Shown here: piece after piece, positions 32,090-42,032 of the stretch | Layout of the letters: the number at the start of each line of letters is the position of its first letter | Position numbering within the stretch: the stretch's first letter is position 1 | Assembly (NCBI GenBank): GCA_009842505.1 | Contig: VYFG01000147.1 | Coordinates: forward strand, 18,352-82,351 | Origin: Gammaproteobacteria bacterium | Lineage (GTDB): Bacteria; Pseudomonadota; Gammaproteobacteria; Arenicellales; Poriferihabitantaceae | DNA length: 64,000 bases | Direction: 5' to 3' | The notes under the pieces: generated by a model | The model's input: the letters and a program-made list of their open reading frames with translations, nothing else | Told to the model about the DNA's origin: nothing | Databases searched by the model: none | Program-made: the position numbers and the translations under genes

Positions 32090-32932
32090 ATGCCATCAGA
32101 CAGCATCAGAAAACCCGTCGTAGCCTTCATCGGCGGAGGAAACATGGCAGGCAGCATGATCGGCGGCCTGATTGCCGCCGGATGGCCGGCCAGTTGCGTT
32201 CGCGTGGCAGAGCCGCTTGAAAGCCGGCGCGAGGAGCTTGCCCGGTCCCATGGCATCAGCTGTTTCGAAAACAACACCCCCTGCATCAAGGGCGCTGATC
32301 TGGTCGTACTGGCGGTGAAGCCCCAGGTGCTGAAGCAAGTGGTCCGGGCGCTTGCGAAGCCCCTGCTCGACGCGTCGCCCCTTCTGATATCCATTGCCGC
32401 GGGAATCCGCGGCGGGGACATACTGCATTGGGTCGGCGGCGAGATGCCCTTTGTGCGGGTGATGCCCAACACCCCCGCCCTGGTCAATCGGGGCGTATCC
32501 GGAATGTGGGCCAATCAACTGGTCAGACCCGAACAACGCGCCGCAGCTGAGGAAACCATGCGCGCGGTCGGCGAGGTGGTGTGGGTTGAGGATGAATCAC
32601 TCATCGACACGGTCACGGGAATATCCGGAAGCGGCCCGGCCTATTTCTTCAAGATGATGGAACTGATGCTGGATGCAGCCGAACAGCACGGGCTCGACAG
32701 TGAAAGCGCGAAAACGCTGGTGGTGGAGACCGCAATTGGCGCGGCCACCCTGATCCGCAACGGCAATCAGGCTCCAGCTGAACTGCGCCGCCGGGTCACT
32801 TCTCCCGGCGGCACCACCGAGGCCGGTATCCGCGCAATGGAGGACCATGGCATCGATGATGCCGTGCACTCGGGAATCGGTGCGGCCGTGGTACGCTCCC
32901 GGGAACTGTCTGACCAGTTTGGAGGAGACTGA
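32090..32932 (+). CDS. proC: Pyrroline-5-carboxylate reductase
   Basis: Last step of proline synthesis, reducing P5C with NAD(P)H. The Rossmann motif VAFIGGGNMAGSMIGGL begins at about residue 10. VTGISGSGPAYFF and the SPGGTTEAGI signature near the C terminus are intact; 280 residues is the usual length. The ATG at 32090 is chosen because the frame upstream overlaps the yggS end and lacks conserved sequence. Its stop overlaps the start of yggT by one base. Confidence 0.95.
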   Translation: MPSDSIRKPVVAFIGGGNMAGSMIGGLIAAGWPASCVRVAEPLESRREELARSHGISCFENNTPCIKGADLVVLAVKPQVLKQVVRALAKPLLDASPLLISIAAGIRGGDILHWVGGEMPFVRVMPNTPALVNRGVSGMWANQLVRPEQRAAAEETMRAVGEVVWVEDESLIDTVTGISGSGPAYFFKMMELMLDAAEQHGLDSESAKTLVVETAIGAATLIRNGNQAPAELRRRVTSPGGTTEAGIRAMEDHGIDDAVHSGIGAAVVRSRELSDQFGGD

Positions 32933-33501
32933 TGCCCTACTTTCAGGATGCCCTCGGTATGCTAGTGGATGTTCTGCTGGGACTGTTCCTTGTGGTCGTG
33001 ATCCTGCGGTTCCTGTGCCAGCTTTTCCGGGCCGATTTTCGCAATCCCATCATCGCGGTCATCATCAGTGTCACCAACCCGCCGCTCCGGTTCCTGCGCA
33101 GATTCATCCCCGGCCTGTACGGGTTCGACCTTGCATCGCTGTTCCTGATTTTGATCGTGGCGTTTGCCAAGTACTTCCTGCTGTTCTCCATCGCCGGCCT
33201 GCAGGTCAGCCTGTCCGCGCTGCTGCTCTATGCAGTGGGGGAATCGATCAACATTGCCTGCTGGATTCTGCTGATCGCCATATTCGGTTCGGCCATACTC
33301 AGTTGGATCGCACCCCGCACCTACCATCCGGCCGCAAGAATTCTGGGTGAGATCAGTGATCCCGTACTGCTGCCGTTTCGCCGGCTCATGCCAAACCTGG
33401 GCGGTCTGGACATTTCCCCGATTTTTGCCATTCTGGCAATCAGCCTGGTTCAGAGGCTGGTTGTCAACCCGCTGATGGATCTCAGTCGTTCACTGATCTG
33501 A
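32932..33501 (+). CDS. yggT: YggT family membrane protein
   Basis: A 189-residue integral membrane protein made of two YggT repeats, each with two hydrophobic helices and the conserved ...RFLCQLFRADFRNPI / ...PRTYHPAARILGEISDPVLLPFRRLMP stretches. The family is linked genetically to cell-envelope and osmotic functions but has no defined biochemistry. It is translationally coupled to proC through TGATG. Confidence 0.9.
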   Translation: MPYFQDALGMLVDVLLGLFLVVVILRFLCQLFRADFRNPIIAVIISVTNPPLRFLRRFIPGLYGFDLASLFLILIVAFAKYFLLFSIAGLQVSLSALLLYAVGESINIACWILLIAIFGSAILSWIAPRTYHPAARILGEISDPVLLPFRRLMPNLGGLDISPIFAILAISLVQRLVVNPLMDLSRSLI

Positions 33502-33527
33502 ACCCGCCCCGGGTGCTGAGACGGGGA

Positions 33528-35072
33528 TCAGCGCGGCACTTTCAGTGTCAGCACCCGCATTGCCACCAGGATCAGGATCACCACCGGGATTCCCATGACC
33601 GCAGTCATCAGGAAGAAGCTCGAATAGCCCATGGTGTCCACCATGGTACCTGAATACCCGCCCACCACCTTGGGCAGCAGGGTCATCAGAGAGGAGAAAA
33701 TCGCATACTGCACGGCGGTAAAGCGGATATTGGTCAGGGCGGAAAGGAACGCCACAAACGCGGTGCTTGCAAGTCCGGCGGACAGATTGTCCGCGCCGAT
33801 CACGGCATAGAGCATGCCGATATTCTTGCCCGTACCCGCCAACACCATGAACAGGAGATTGGTGCCGGCAGCAAGAATTGCGCCAAGCAGCAGTATCCGC
33901 ATGACGCCATAGCGGAAGGCCAGCAGTCCCCCGGCGAAGCCGCCGACAATGGTCATGCCGAGTCCGAAGGTCTTTGCCACGACGGCCACCTCGGACTTGC
34001 TGAAACCGAGGTCGTAGTAGAAGACATTCGCGATCACGCCGAGAACGATATCCGCTATCCGGTAAAGGCCGATCAATGCCAGAACCAGCCATGCAACCCC
34101 CCAACCGTGCCGCTGGAAGAACTCCTGCAGTGGCGCCAGGTAGGCGCCGCGGGCGATGGATGCGGGCACCAGGGCGAAACCGGAGAGCAGACGGGCAACC
34201 AGCCAGGCCAGCAGCAGACCGGTTCCGAGTCTAGCGGTTTCCACGACCAGTCCCGCCAGCGCCCCGTTTTGCAGCAGTTCCTTCAGTGTCGACTTCATCA
34301 CCGCGGCCGGACCCGCTCCCGCCAGGTAGCTCAGGATGAACGCGAGTACCGCGCAGAAAAACAGCAGCAGCAGTTGCAGGTTCTCACGTGTCGACCGCTC
34401 CTGCTGGGCAGGGTGATCCGGTTCCCGCACCAGCAATGTGGTGACAACCCCGACCAGCATGCAAACCGACATGATCCGGTATGTGCTGCTCCAGGCAGAA
34501 TGGTCGTAGGCGTCAGGCAACGACCCGAGCCATTCCGCCAACAGCAGGGCGCCGGCACCGGCGACCAGCATGGCGATGCGGTAGCCGGCAATGTATGTGG
34601 ATGACAGCAGCGCCTGCATTCGCGGCTCCGCGGACTCGATCCTGAATGCATCAATGACGATATCCTGGGTGGCCGATGAAAAGCCGAGCAGAACCGCGGC
34701 AAAGGCCATATACTGGAGGGACCAGCCGCCTGTCCCGGGATCCACGATGGACATCAGCCACAGAGCCAGAATGATCATGCCCTGGGAAAGCAGCAGCCAG
34801 CTGCGCCGCTTGCCCAGCATCCGGGTTGCCAGGGGCAGCGGCAACTGGTCCACCAACGGCGCCCAAACGAATTTGAACGAATAGCCCAGTGCCGCCCAAC
34901 TGAACATGGTCACGACGCTGCGCTCCACGCCCGCCTCACGCAACCACAAGGACAGCGTTCCGAAAATCAGCAGCAGGGGCAGTCCGGCGGAAAATCCGAG
35001 CAGCAGCATGATCCAGACCCGGCGGTCCAGTACGGCTGCATACGTGGGTCTAGACTGGATTGATTCCATCAT
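33528..35072 (-). CDS. ampG: AmpG-family MFS permease
   Basis: A 514-residue protein with about 14 hydrophobic helices. It begins with the AmpG-like RVWIMLLLGFSAGLPLLLIFGTLSLWLREAGV and VWAPLVDQLPLP and LGKRRSWLLLSQ, which define the muropeptide permease branch of the major facilitator superfamily. AmpG imports anhydro-muropeptides released during cell-wall turnover. ATG 35072 (or the adjacent 35069) is preferred over the upstream frame, which overlaps the divergent pyrE control region. No beta-lactamase gene is nearby. Confidence 0.88.
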   Translation of the reverse strand: MMESIQSRPTYAAVLDRRVWIMLLLGFSAGLPLLLIFGTLSLWLREAGVERSVVTMFSWAALGYSFKFVWAPLVDQLPLPLATRMLGKRRSWLLLSQGMIILALWLMSIVDPGTGGWSLQYMAFAAVLLGFSSATQDIVIDAFRIESAEPRMQALLSSTYIAGYRIAMLVAGAGALLLAEWLGSLPDAYDHSAWSSTYRIMSVCMLVGVVTTLLVREPDHPAQQERSTRENLQLLLLFFCAVLAFILSYLAGAGPAAVMKSTLKELLQNGALAGLVVETARLGTGLLLAWLVARLLSGFALVPASIARGAYLAPLQEFFQRHGWGVAWLVLALIGLYRIADIVLGVIANVFYYDLGFSKSEVAVVAKTFGLGMTIVGGFAGGLLAFRYGVMRILLLGAILAAGTNLLFMVLAGTGKNIGMLYAVIGADNLSAGLASTAFVAFLSALTNIRFTAVQYAIFSSLMTLLPKVVGGYSGTMVDTMGYSSFFLMTAVMGIPVVILILVAMRVLTLKVPR

Positions 35073-35167
35073 GGGACGAGGGTGGTTATTATTGCGGTGG
35101 ACGGATATTAACCCGAATCCCGCATCAGCCAACGATTGCCTGCTCCCCGCCCACACACCCCCGTTCC

Positions 35168-35836
35168 ATGTCCAAGAGTCCCAATCATTTCATTGATCTG
35201 TGCATACGGCATCACATTCTCACTTTCGGTGAATTCACCCTGAAATCCGGACGGGTCAGTCCGTATTTTTTCAATGCCGGCCTGTTCAGTGACGGCTTGT
35301 TGCTGTATGAACTGGCAAGTGAATATGCAAAACTGGTACGCCAGATCATGGCCGAATCCCCAGGACAGTATATGCTCTACGGGCCGGCGTACAAGGGCAT
35401 TCCGCTGGCTGCCGCCTGTGCCGTAGCACTAGCATTAAAATATAAAAAGGAAAATCATATTCACTACGCATTCAACCGGAAGGAATCCAAGGACCATGGA
35501 GAAGGCGGCGACATTGTCGGGGCGAAGCTGCGGGGCAAGGTCATCATCATCGATGATGTCATCACTGCGGGGACATCGGTGGAAGAGTCCGTTCGGATCA
35601 TCCGTGCCGCCGGCGCCGAACCCGTGGCCGTGGTGATCGCCCTCGACCGGGAGGAGGTCGCCGGTGATACCGGGCTGTCCGCCGTGCAGGCGGTGGAAGC
35701 CACGCATGGGATACCCGTACACCCGATCATCCGGTTGACCGACCTGGTGGAGCATCTGGCGGGCCGGGAGGAACTGACCGCCCACGCCAGTGCGGTCGCG
35801 GCATACAGGGCGCACTACGGGATATCTTCCGGATAG
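35168..35836 (+). CDS. pyrE: Orotate phosphoribosyltransferase
   Basis: Joins orotate and PRPP to make OMP in pyrimidine synthesis. Starting at ATG 35168 gives 222 residues (E. coli 213). FGEFTLKSGRVSPYFFNAGLF is the N-terminal signature, FNRKESKDHGEGG the catalytic loop, and VIIIDDVITAGTSVEES the PRPP-binding motif. It is divergent from ampG. Confidence 0.96.
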   Translation: MSKSPNHFIDLCIRHHILTFGEFTLKSGRVSPYFFNAGLFSDGLLLYELASEYAKLVRQIMAESPGQYMLYGPAYKGIPLAAACAVALALKYKKENHIHYAFNRKESKDHGEGGDIVGAKLRGKVIIIDDVITAGTSVEESVRIIRAAGAEPVAVVIALDREEVAGDTGLSAVQAVEATHGIPVHPIIRLTDLVEHLAGREELTAHASAVAAYRAHYGISSG

Positions 35837-35884
35837 CCGTTTCAGGACCCCGCTGCGGCGAGCATCCGGGAAGCGCAAGTGATT

Positions 35885-35905
35885 CGGAAACCGGACCGGT
35901 TTCCG
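35885..35905. terminator. Palindrome between convergent pyrE and PII genes
   Basis: CGGAAACCGG and its complement CCGGTTTCCG lie almost back to back (35885-35894 and 35896-35905), able to form a 7-8 base-pair stem with an opened core. It lies between the ends of two convergent genes. The following bases are only mildly T-rich, so termination efficiency is uncertain. Confidence 0.45.
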
Positions 35906-35946
35906 GCGGGAGATTCTTCCGTCCCTTAATTCAGCATCCGGAAAAT

Positions 35947-36320
<374 letters not shown>

Positions 36321-36494
36321 CTCCATAAACCGAAACTCCTGAGAACCAGCCTTGGGAATCGGGGCATCATGTTTCCGACCTGTACCGCTCCCGATCCGTA
36401 TGTCCGACACATCGTCACTGTGCGTCACCCGCATCGCCGAGGGAGGCGGTTTCAGCACCAAGATTCCGGCCCGTTTGCGGAGGCAGAGAAGTCG

Positions 36495-36531
36495 CCAGGT
36501 CGCTGACGAGCCTGGCGCGTCAGCGACCTGG
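36495..36531. repeat. Long perfect inverted repeat in the PII-tRNA spacer
   Basis: Arms of 14 bases (36495-36508 and 36518-36531), CCAGGTCGCTGACG and its exact complement, flank a nine-base loop. It is the main feature of the 356-base gene-free stretch 36286-36641. There is no T-run on either side. The loop repeats part of the arm (CCTGGCG), so alternative pairings exist. Confidence 0.7.
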
Positions 36532-36641
36532 ACGATGATCCGGGCTTCCTTGACCAGGACCTGAACCGAGGTGGAGCCTGTGGGAAAAATCCCTTCGCTC
36601 CGAAACGAATACCCATGCGGCCAGAATTGACCAAGTGATCA

Positions 36642-36718
36642 TGGCGCGCCCGGAAGGATTCGAACCTCCGACCACCTGGTTCGTAGCCAGGTACTCTATC
36701 CAACTGAGCTACGGGCGC
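36642..36718 (-). tRNA. tRNA-Arg (ACG)
   Basis: A complete 77-base cloverleaf with acceptor arm GCGCCCG/CGGGCGC, D-arm AGCTCAGTTGGATAGAGT, anticodon loop CTACGAA (anticodon ACG), T-arm GGTTCGAATCC, and encoded CCA. It is second after tRNA-Ser downstream of csrA, the normal gammaproteobacterial order. ACG requires deamination to inosine by TadA to read the CGN arginine codons. Confidence 0.97.
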
Positions 36719-36736
36719 ATGAAATAGGGTCACGAG

Positions 36737-36827
36737 TGGCGGAGAGAGAGGGATTCGAACCCTCGATACGCTATCAACGTATACGCCCTTAGCAGGGGCG
36801 CGCCTTCAGCCGCTCGGCCATCTCTCC
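36737..36827 (-). tRNA. tRNA-Ser (GCT)
   Basis: A 91-base type II tRNA with acceptor GGAGAGA/TCTCTCC, anticodon loop CTGCTAA (anticodon GCT, reading AGC and AGU), a long variable arm (TATACGTTGATAGCGTAT region), T-arm GGTTCGAATCC and encoded CCA. It lies between csrA and tRNA-Arg. Confidence 0.97.
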
Positions 36828-36883
36828 GTGGTGGCCGAGTTTACACCAGGCAACGGGAAAAATGCGACGAAACCCGGGGAGTG

Positions 36884-37165
36884 TCAGGAATTGTGCGGGT
36901 CGCCGTAGTCAGACATGTCCGGCTGCTGGTTGTAGTGATCGTCGTGATTGTAATCCTGATCATATCCACGGTCGCCGTTGTCGAAACGATTCCCCCCTCC
37001 CTGTTCATTCTTGATTCGGTAGTAGATTTCTTCGCGATGGACCGGCACATTCTTTGGTGCATTGATTCCAATGCGGACCTGGGTCCCTCGAACACCCAGG
37101 ACCGTCATTCTCACTTCTTCGCCAATAAAGACAGATTCACCAATTCTACGTGTCAGGATTAACAT
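36884..37165 (-). CDS. csrA: Carbon storage regulator CsrA with C-terminal extension
   Basis: Dimeric RNA-binding regulator that blocks or stabilises target mRNAs by binding GGA motifs. The core (residues 1-55) is canonical: [45 protein letters not shown]. Normal CsrA stops near residue 61. This one continues to 93 with a polar tail rich in Asp, Asn, Tyr, His and Gly. The ATG is preceded by GGAG at a suitable distance. The neighbours alaS-lysC-csrA-tRNA-Ser-tRNA-Arg are the standard context. Confidence 0.95.
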   Translation of the reverse strand: MLILTRRIGESVFIGEEVRMTVLGVRGTQVRIGINAPKNVPVHREEIYYRIKNEQGGGNRFDNGDRGYDQDYNHDDHYNQQPDMSDYGDPHNS

Positions 37166-37443
37166 AGTGCTCTCCAGATTATTCTCACTCCAGGGTTTGA
37201 AGTCCTGTGCATGTGTTTACTTCTTGGTTTGTTCGAAACCGAATCGCACCATTGACAATGGTGAAAAGGTCTGACTGATCCTCACAATCCAGCCCTGTTT
37301 CCGGCGTATCGATTCCCAACGTTGAGGCTAAACGTTTTTGTTCATTGTTACAACCCCAAGGGTGTTCCAAAAAATCAATTTAAAGCCATATTTTTAAAGA
37401 AAAATTTCCTTAAAAACCATCTTCAAGTTCACGAATTGGGAAT
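37166..37443. other. AT-rich csrA-lysC spacer
   Basis: A 278-base stretch much richer in A and T than its surroundings, especially 37370-37430. It contains the csrA promoter region and leader. A 61-codon open frame on the minus strand (37185-37370) has no recognisable motif and is not called a gene. No clear lysC terminator was found. Confidence 0.45.
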
Positions 37444-38655
37444 TTATTCCAAGCCGAAGGTCTTGTGTAGTGTGCGGACCGCGAGCTCGGCATACTCGAG
37501 GTCGACGGTCACCGAAATTTTGATTTCCGAGGTGGAAATCATCTGGATGTTGATCCCCTTGTCGGCCAGCGCCCTGAACATCTCGGTTGCGATACCCGCA
37601 TGGGACCGCATGCCAACTCCCACCAGGGAAATCTTGGCAAGGTCCGCATCTCCGATCACCTCGGTGGCGCCGAGTTCCTTGGCCACGGGCTCGAGCAACT
37701 GGAGGCAACGCTCGAGATCACTGCTGCCGACCGTGAACGTGAAATCGGTCATGCCATCCAGCCCGATGTTCTGGACAATCATGTCGACGATGATATGCGC
37801 ATCGGAAATCGGCCCCAGAACGGCGTATGCAATGCCCGGCCTGTCAGGGACGTCGCGCACAGTGACCTTGGCTTCATCCCGGTTGAGCGCCACTCCGGAT
37901 ATCATTGGCTGTTCCATGGTATCGTCCTCGTAAGTGATTAGGGTGCCCGGGCCCGGCTCGAAGGACGACAGGACCCGCAGCGGAACGTTGTACTTGCCGG
38001 CGAATTCCACCGACCGGATCTGCAGGACCTTGGCCCCGGCGCCGGCAAGCTCCAGCATTTCCTCGAACGTTATTCTTGCAAGCCGCCGCGCCTCAGGCAC
38101 GATTCTCGGATCGGTGGTGTAGACACCATCAACATCCGTGTAGATCCGGCACTCGTCCGCGTTCAGCGAGGCGGCCATGGCAACCGCCGTGGTGTCCGAG
38201 CCGCCCCGCCCCAGAGTGGTGATATTGTTCTCTCCGTCCACGCCCTGGAATCCCGCGACCACCACCACCCTGCCGTTTTCCAGGTCCTGCATGACCCTGG
38301 CGGCATCGATTTTCTTGATCCGGGCCTTGCCATGGATTTCGTCGGTCAGTATCCGGATCTGCCCGCCCGTATAGGAGCGGGCCGGCACGCCGATGGCGTC
38401 AAGCGCCATGGACAACAGCGCAATCGTGACCTGTTCCCCGGTAGATACCAGCACATCGGTTTCACGTGCAGGAGGATTCGGGTGCATGGAGCCCGCAAGT
38501 TCCAGGAGCCGATTGGTTTCCCCGCTCATTGCCGAAACAACCACGATCATCCGGTGGCCCTGCCTTGCGGAGGCAGCCACATTCTGCGCCACGGCCTGGA
38601 TCCGTTCGACGCTCCCGACGGACGTGCCGCCGTACTTTTCAACCAACAGGGCCAA
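37444..38655 (-). CDS. lysC: Aspartate kinase
   Basis: First step of the lysine, threonine and methionine pathways. The 403-residue monofunctional enzyme has the kinase signature VEKYGGTSVGS at the N terminus, GRGGSDTTAVAMAASLNADECRIYTDVDGVYTTDPR in the core, and two C-terminal ACT domains for feedback control. It has the catalytic-subunit form typical of Pseudomonas-like gammaproteobacteria. It lies downstream of alaS. Confidence 0.95.
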   Translation of the reverse strand: MALLVEKYGGTSVGSVERIQAVAQNVAASARQGHRMIVVVSAMSGETNRLLELAGSMHPNPPARETDVLVSTGEQVTIALLSMALDAIGVPARSYTGGQIRILTDEIHGKARIKKIDAARVMQDLENGRVVVVAGFQGVDGENNITTLGRGGSDTTAVAMAASLNADECRIYTDVDGVYTTDPRIVPEARRLARITFEEMLELAGAGAKVLQIRSVEFAGKYNVPLRVLSSFEPGPGTLITYEDDTMEQPMISGVALNRDEAKVTVRDVPDRPGIAYAVLGPISDAHIIVDMIVQNIGLDGMTDFTFTVGSSDLERCLQLLEPVAKELGATEVIGDADLAKISLVGVGMRSHAGIATEMFRALADKGINIQMISTSEIKISVTVDLEYAELAVRTLHKTFGLE

Positions 38656-38834
38656 CGGACGATGTCTTGGGGGGTGGGAAAACGGGGCGCGATTAAAACT
38701 TTTTCGAGAAGGAATGTAAAGCCCGGGAAACGATTCCGGGCGGCATCGAAGGCCTGTTCAGGGCCCCGGCTCAGTCAGGCACGGCTGCTCCCCGGCCCGC
38801 CCATGACAGAGCGACCCGGCCACGGTCCCGGATT

Positions 38835-41426
38835 TCAGGTTCTCGATTCGATCCACCGATAGGCGGCATCGAACAGGCTGTCCACGGCATCGACCTGTCC
38901 ACCTCCGCCATGGGCCAGTTCGGGCCTGCCGCCCCCCTTGCCGCCGACCAGGGGCGCCAGGTGAGCCACCAGTTCCCCCGCGGGAAACTGCGCCGCCAGG
39001 TCCTTGCTTGCCCCGGCGATGATGTTGACCTTCCCCTGATTGGCGCCCGCAACCAGCACCAGCCCGCTCTGCAGCCGGCTGCGCCATCGATCTACGGTCA
39101 ATCGCATGGTTTTGACGTCGGCATCGTCCTGGCGCACTGCGGCGACCCGGACGCCGTTGATTTCGCGCGTGGTGTCCGTCGAACTGTCGCCGGTGGCGAG
39201 CTTTTCCTGGAGCGTCTGAATCTGCCTTGAATGTTTTTTCTGCTGCTGCAGCAGCGTCTCCAGCCGCTCGGGCACCAGGTCGGGCGCCACCCGGAGGATT
39301 CCGGCGGCGGAATCCAGCAGCGCCAGCCTGTGGTCCATCCACTGCATCGCCGCGGTCCCGGCCACCGCCTCGATCCGCCTCACGCCGGCGGCAATCCCGG
39401 TTTCCGAGACAATCTTGAACAGGCCGATATCACCAGTCCGCCGTGCATGGGTGCCGCCGCACAGTTCGAACGAAAACCCGCCCATGCGGATGGTCCGGAC
39501 GTCATCATCGTACTTTTCCCCGAACAGCGCTTCCGCGCCCGCAGCCCGGGCAGCTTCCAGCTCCATCACCTCCACCGTCACTTCCTCGTTCCGCCGGATC
39601 TGGTCGTTGACCAGATCTTCCACTGCGCGAATCTGTTCGGCTGGCAGCACTTCGGAATGGGAAAAGTCAAACCGCAGTCTTGCCGGCTCCACCAGGGAAC
39701 CTTTCTGCTGGACATGGTTCCCCAGCACCGCTTTCAGTGCCGCATGCAGGAGATGGGTGGCGGAATGGTGGTGGACGCTGCCCTGCCTGTGATCGGCGGT
39801 GACACCGGCAGCCCCTCGCATGCCGACGCCGATCTCGCCGCCTTCCGCGTATCCCACGTGAGCAATCACCCGGTTCATGAGATAGCGGGTGTCCTCCACG
39901 GCAAAACGGGCTTCGCCGAATCGAATTTCTCCCCGATCCCCGACTTGGCCCCCGCTTTCCGCGTAAAACGGAGTCGAACGTGTGATCAGCATCCCCTTTT
40001 CACCTTCCGCCAGCGCCTGGACCGGTACCTGATCCTGTACCAGGGCCACCACTTCCACATCTTCAGCCAGGTTGCTGTAACCGCTGAAGAGGGTCGGCTC
40101 GACGCCCTCCAGTCTGACCTGTTCATCCTGGGAGAACTTGCTCGCGGCCCGCGCCCTTTCACGCTGGCGTTCCATGGCTGTGTCGAAACCGGCCTGATCG
40201 ATCCCGAGCCCGCGCTCCCTGGCCACGTCGGCGGTCAGGTCCAGCGGAAACCCGTAGGTGTCATAGAGCCGGAACACCAGTTCCCCGTCCAGCATGTTCC
40301 CTCGCATGGTATCCATCTCGCGGTCCAGTATCCTGAGCCCCTGGTCCAGGGTTTCATTGAATTTTTCATTTTCCGTGCGAAGGACCTTCTCGATCATGGA
40401 CTGACTGGTGCGGAGCTCCGGATAGGCATCGCCCATCTCGCGAACCAACGGGCCGACGAGCTGATGCAGGAAGGCTTCGCGGCAGCCCAGCTGGTATCCA
40501 TGCCGCACGGCACGCCGGATGATGCGTCGCAGTACGTAGCCGCGCCCCTCGTTGGAAGGCACCACGCCGTCCAACACCAGGAATGCGGTGGAACGGATGT
40601 GGTCCGCCACCACGCGAAGCGACTTGTTGCCGGGATCGGTGCCGCCCAGCACGCGTCCGGCGTCGGCAATCAGATGGGCGAACAGGTCGATCTCGTAATT
40701 GCTGTGAACGTTCTGCAGCACCGCGGCGACGCGTTCCAGCCCCATGCCGGTGTCCACGGACGGCTTGGGCAACGGCGAGAGTTCACCATCCATGCTGCGA
40801 TTGAACTGCATGAAAACCAGATTCCAGATCTCGATATAGCGGTCGCCGTCCTCCTCCAGAGTCCCCGGAGGGCCACCGGCCACCTCGGGTCCGTGATCGT
40901 AGAAAATTTCCGAGCAGGGACCGCAGGGGCCGGTATCCCCCATCTGCCAGAAATTGTCCTTGGCCCCGATACGGGTGACACGATCCGCGGGCATGCCGAT
41001 GCGGTTGATCCACAGGTCTTCGGCTTCGTCATCCTCCTCAAAAACCGTCACCCAGAGCCTGTCCGGGGAAAGTCCGAAATCCCGGGTCAGCAGCTCCCAA
41101 GCATAGTCAATGGCATGCTGCTTGAAGTAGTCGCCGAAGCTGAAGTTGCCCAGCATCTCGAAAAAAGTGTGATGCCTGGCGGTGTATCCCACGTTCTCCA
41201 GGTCGTTGTGCTTTCCGCCGGCCCTGACGCAGCGTTGTGCCGTTACCGCACGTACGTAGTCACGCCTGTCGTCTCCCAGGAAGACATCCTTGAACTGAAC
41301 CATGCCGGCATTGGTGAACAGAAGTGTCGGGTCATTGCCGGGCACAAGCGGGCTGCTGGGCACGATCTCATGACCCTGGTCCCTGAAATATTCGAGGAAC
41401 CGGTTTCTGATGTCGGAGGTTTTCAT
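38835..41426 (-). CDS. alaS: Alanyl-tRNA synthetase
   Basis: Class II synthetase charging tRNA-Ala. The 863 residues contain the catalytic core (RNRFLEYFRDQGHEIVPSSPLVPGNDPTLLFTNAGMVQFK at the start), the editing domain with zinc ligands in HHHSATHLLHAAL and ELCGGTHARRTGDIG, and a C-terminal DHHA1-type region. It stands between recX and lysC in the conserved recA-recX-alaS-lysC-csrA series. Confidence 0.97.
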   Translation of the reverse strand: MKTSDIRNRFLEYFRDQGHEIVPSSPLVPGNDPTLLFTNAGMVQFKDVFLGDDRRDYVRAVTAQRCVRAGGKHNDLENVGYTARHHTFFEMLGNFSFGDYFKQHAIDYAWELLTRDFGLSPDRLWVTVFEEDDEAEDLWINRIGMPADRVTRIGAKDNFWQMGDTGPCGPCSEIFYDHGPEVAGGPPGTLEEDGDRYIEIWNLVFMQFNRSMDGELSPLPKPSVDTGMGLERVAAVLQNVHSNYEIDLFAHLIADAGRVLGGTDPGNKSLRVVADHIRSTAFLVLDGVVPSNEGRGYVLRRIIRRAVRHGYQLGCREAFLHQLVGPLVREMGDAYPELRTSQSMIEKVLRTENEKFNETLDQGLRILDREMDTMRGNMLDGELVFRLYDTYGFPLDLTADVARERGLGIDQAGFDTAMERQRERARAASKFSQDEQVRLEGVEPTLFSGYSNLAEDVEVVALVQDQVPVQALAEGEKGMLITRSTPFYAESGGQVGDRGEIRFGEARFAVEDTRYLMNRVIAHVGYAEGGEIGVGMRGAAGVTADHRQGSVHHHSATHLLHAALKAVLGNHVQQKGSLVEPARLRFDFSHSEVLPAEQIRAVEDLVNDQIRRNEEVTVEVMELEAARAAGAEALFGEKYDDDVRTIRMGGFSFELCGGTHARRTGDIGLFKIVSETGIAAGVRRIEAVAGTAAMQWMDHRLALLDSAAGILRVAPDLVPERLETLLQQQKKHSRQIQTLQEKLATGDSSTDTTREINGVRVAAVRQDDADVKTMRLTVDRWRSRLQSGLVLVAGANQGKVNIIAGASKDLAAQFPAGELVAHLAPLVGGKGGGRPELAHGGGGQVDAVDSLFDAAYRWIESRT

Positions 41427-41497
41427 CTTGGCCGCGGGCAGGGATCAGGGCGGCGATCATACCAAGAACCGTCGCGAAATGAATTCAGCAGCGCGGT

Positions 41498-41968
41498 TCA
41501 GGCCTCGTCATAGCTACCGATCTCGTCGGCGGTGAATCCCCTTTGCTGCAGAAACCTGGCCTGTTTCGCCCAGGCCCGGTAGTCTTCCGGCGGTGCGGTG
41601 CCGAATCTTTTCTGCCGAACCTCGGCAGCCAGATCGCGCCATGACTCCCGGTATTGCGACATTACCTCCTGTACGATGTCTTCCTCCAGCCGGTGGCGGC
41701 GGAGCTCCTGTTCAAGCAGCCTCGGACCCTTGCCGGCCCGGTAGCGGGAACGGCCAAGCTGGTCGGCAAATCGCCGGTCCGAAAGCGAATCCTCCGAAAC
41801 CAGCGAATCCAGGAGCAAATCCAGTTGCCCGTGGCCGTCATGTGGCGTCAGTTTCCGGCGAAGCTCGAAACAGCTGTACTCCCGGCGCGCAAGGAGCCGG
41901 TAAGCCCTTTCCCGCAGGGCATGGAATGCCCGCGCATCAGCAATGGCCCGGATCGGGGAATCTTCCAC
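41498..41968 (-). CDS. recX: Regulatory protein RecX
   Basis: Modulator of RecA filaments. A 156-residue mostly helical protein with three tandem three-helix RecX motifs; RAYRLLARREYSCFELRRKL and FADQLGRSRYRAGKGPRLLEQELRRHRL are diagnostic. It starts with GTG at 41968 and is 64 bases downstream of recA, probably on the same transcript, in line with SOS co-regulation. Confidence 0.9.
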   Translation of the reverse strand: MEDSPIRAIADARAFHALRERAYRLLARREYSCFELRRKLTPHDGHGQLDLLLDSLVSEDSLSDRRFADQLGRSRYRAGKGPRLLEQELRRHRLEEDIVQEVMSQYRESWRDLAAEVRQKRFGTAPPEDYRAWAKQARFLQQRGFTADEIGSYDEA

Positions 41969-42032
41969 CGCGCCTGTCTTTGCCGTCTCCCCTGCGATGC
42001 AACGAACCGCCGGTGCCGGTGATGAAACCCGG

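Noticed and set aside
37185..37370. A 61-codon open frame between csrA and lysC
   Set aside because: AT-rich leader sequence without ribosome site or recognisable motif.
39231..41513. A 760-codon open frame on the + strand opposite alaS
   Set aside because: It mirrors the high-GC alaS gene codon by codon and has no protein-family content; antisense shadow.
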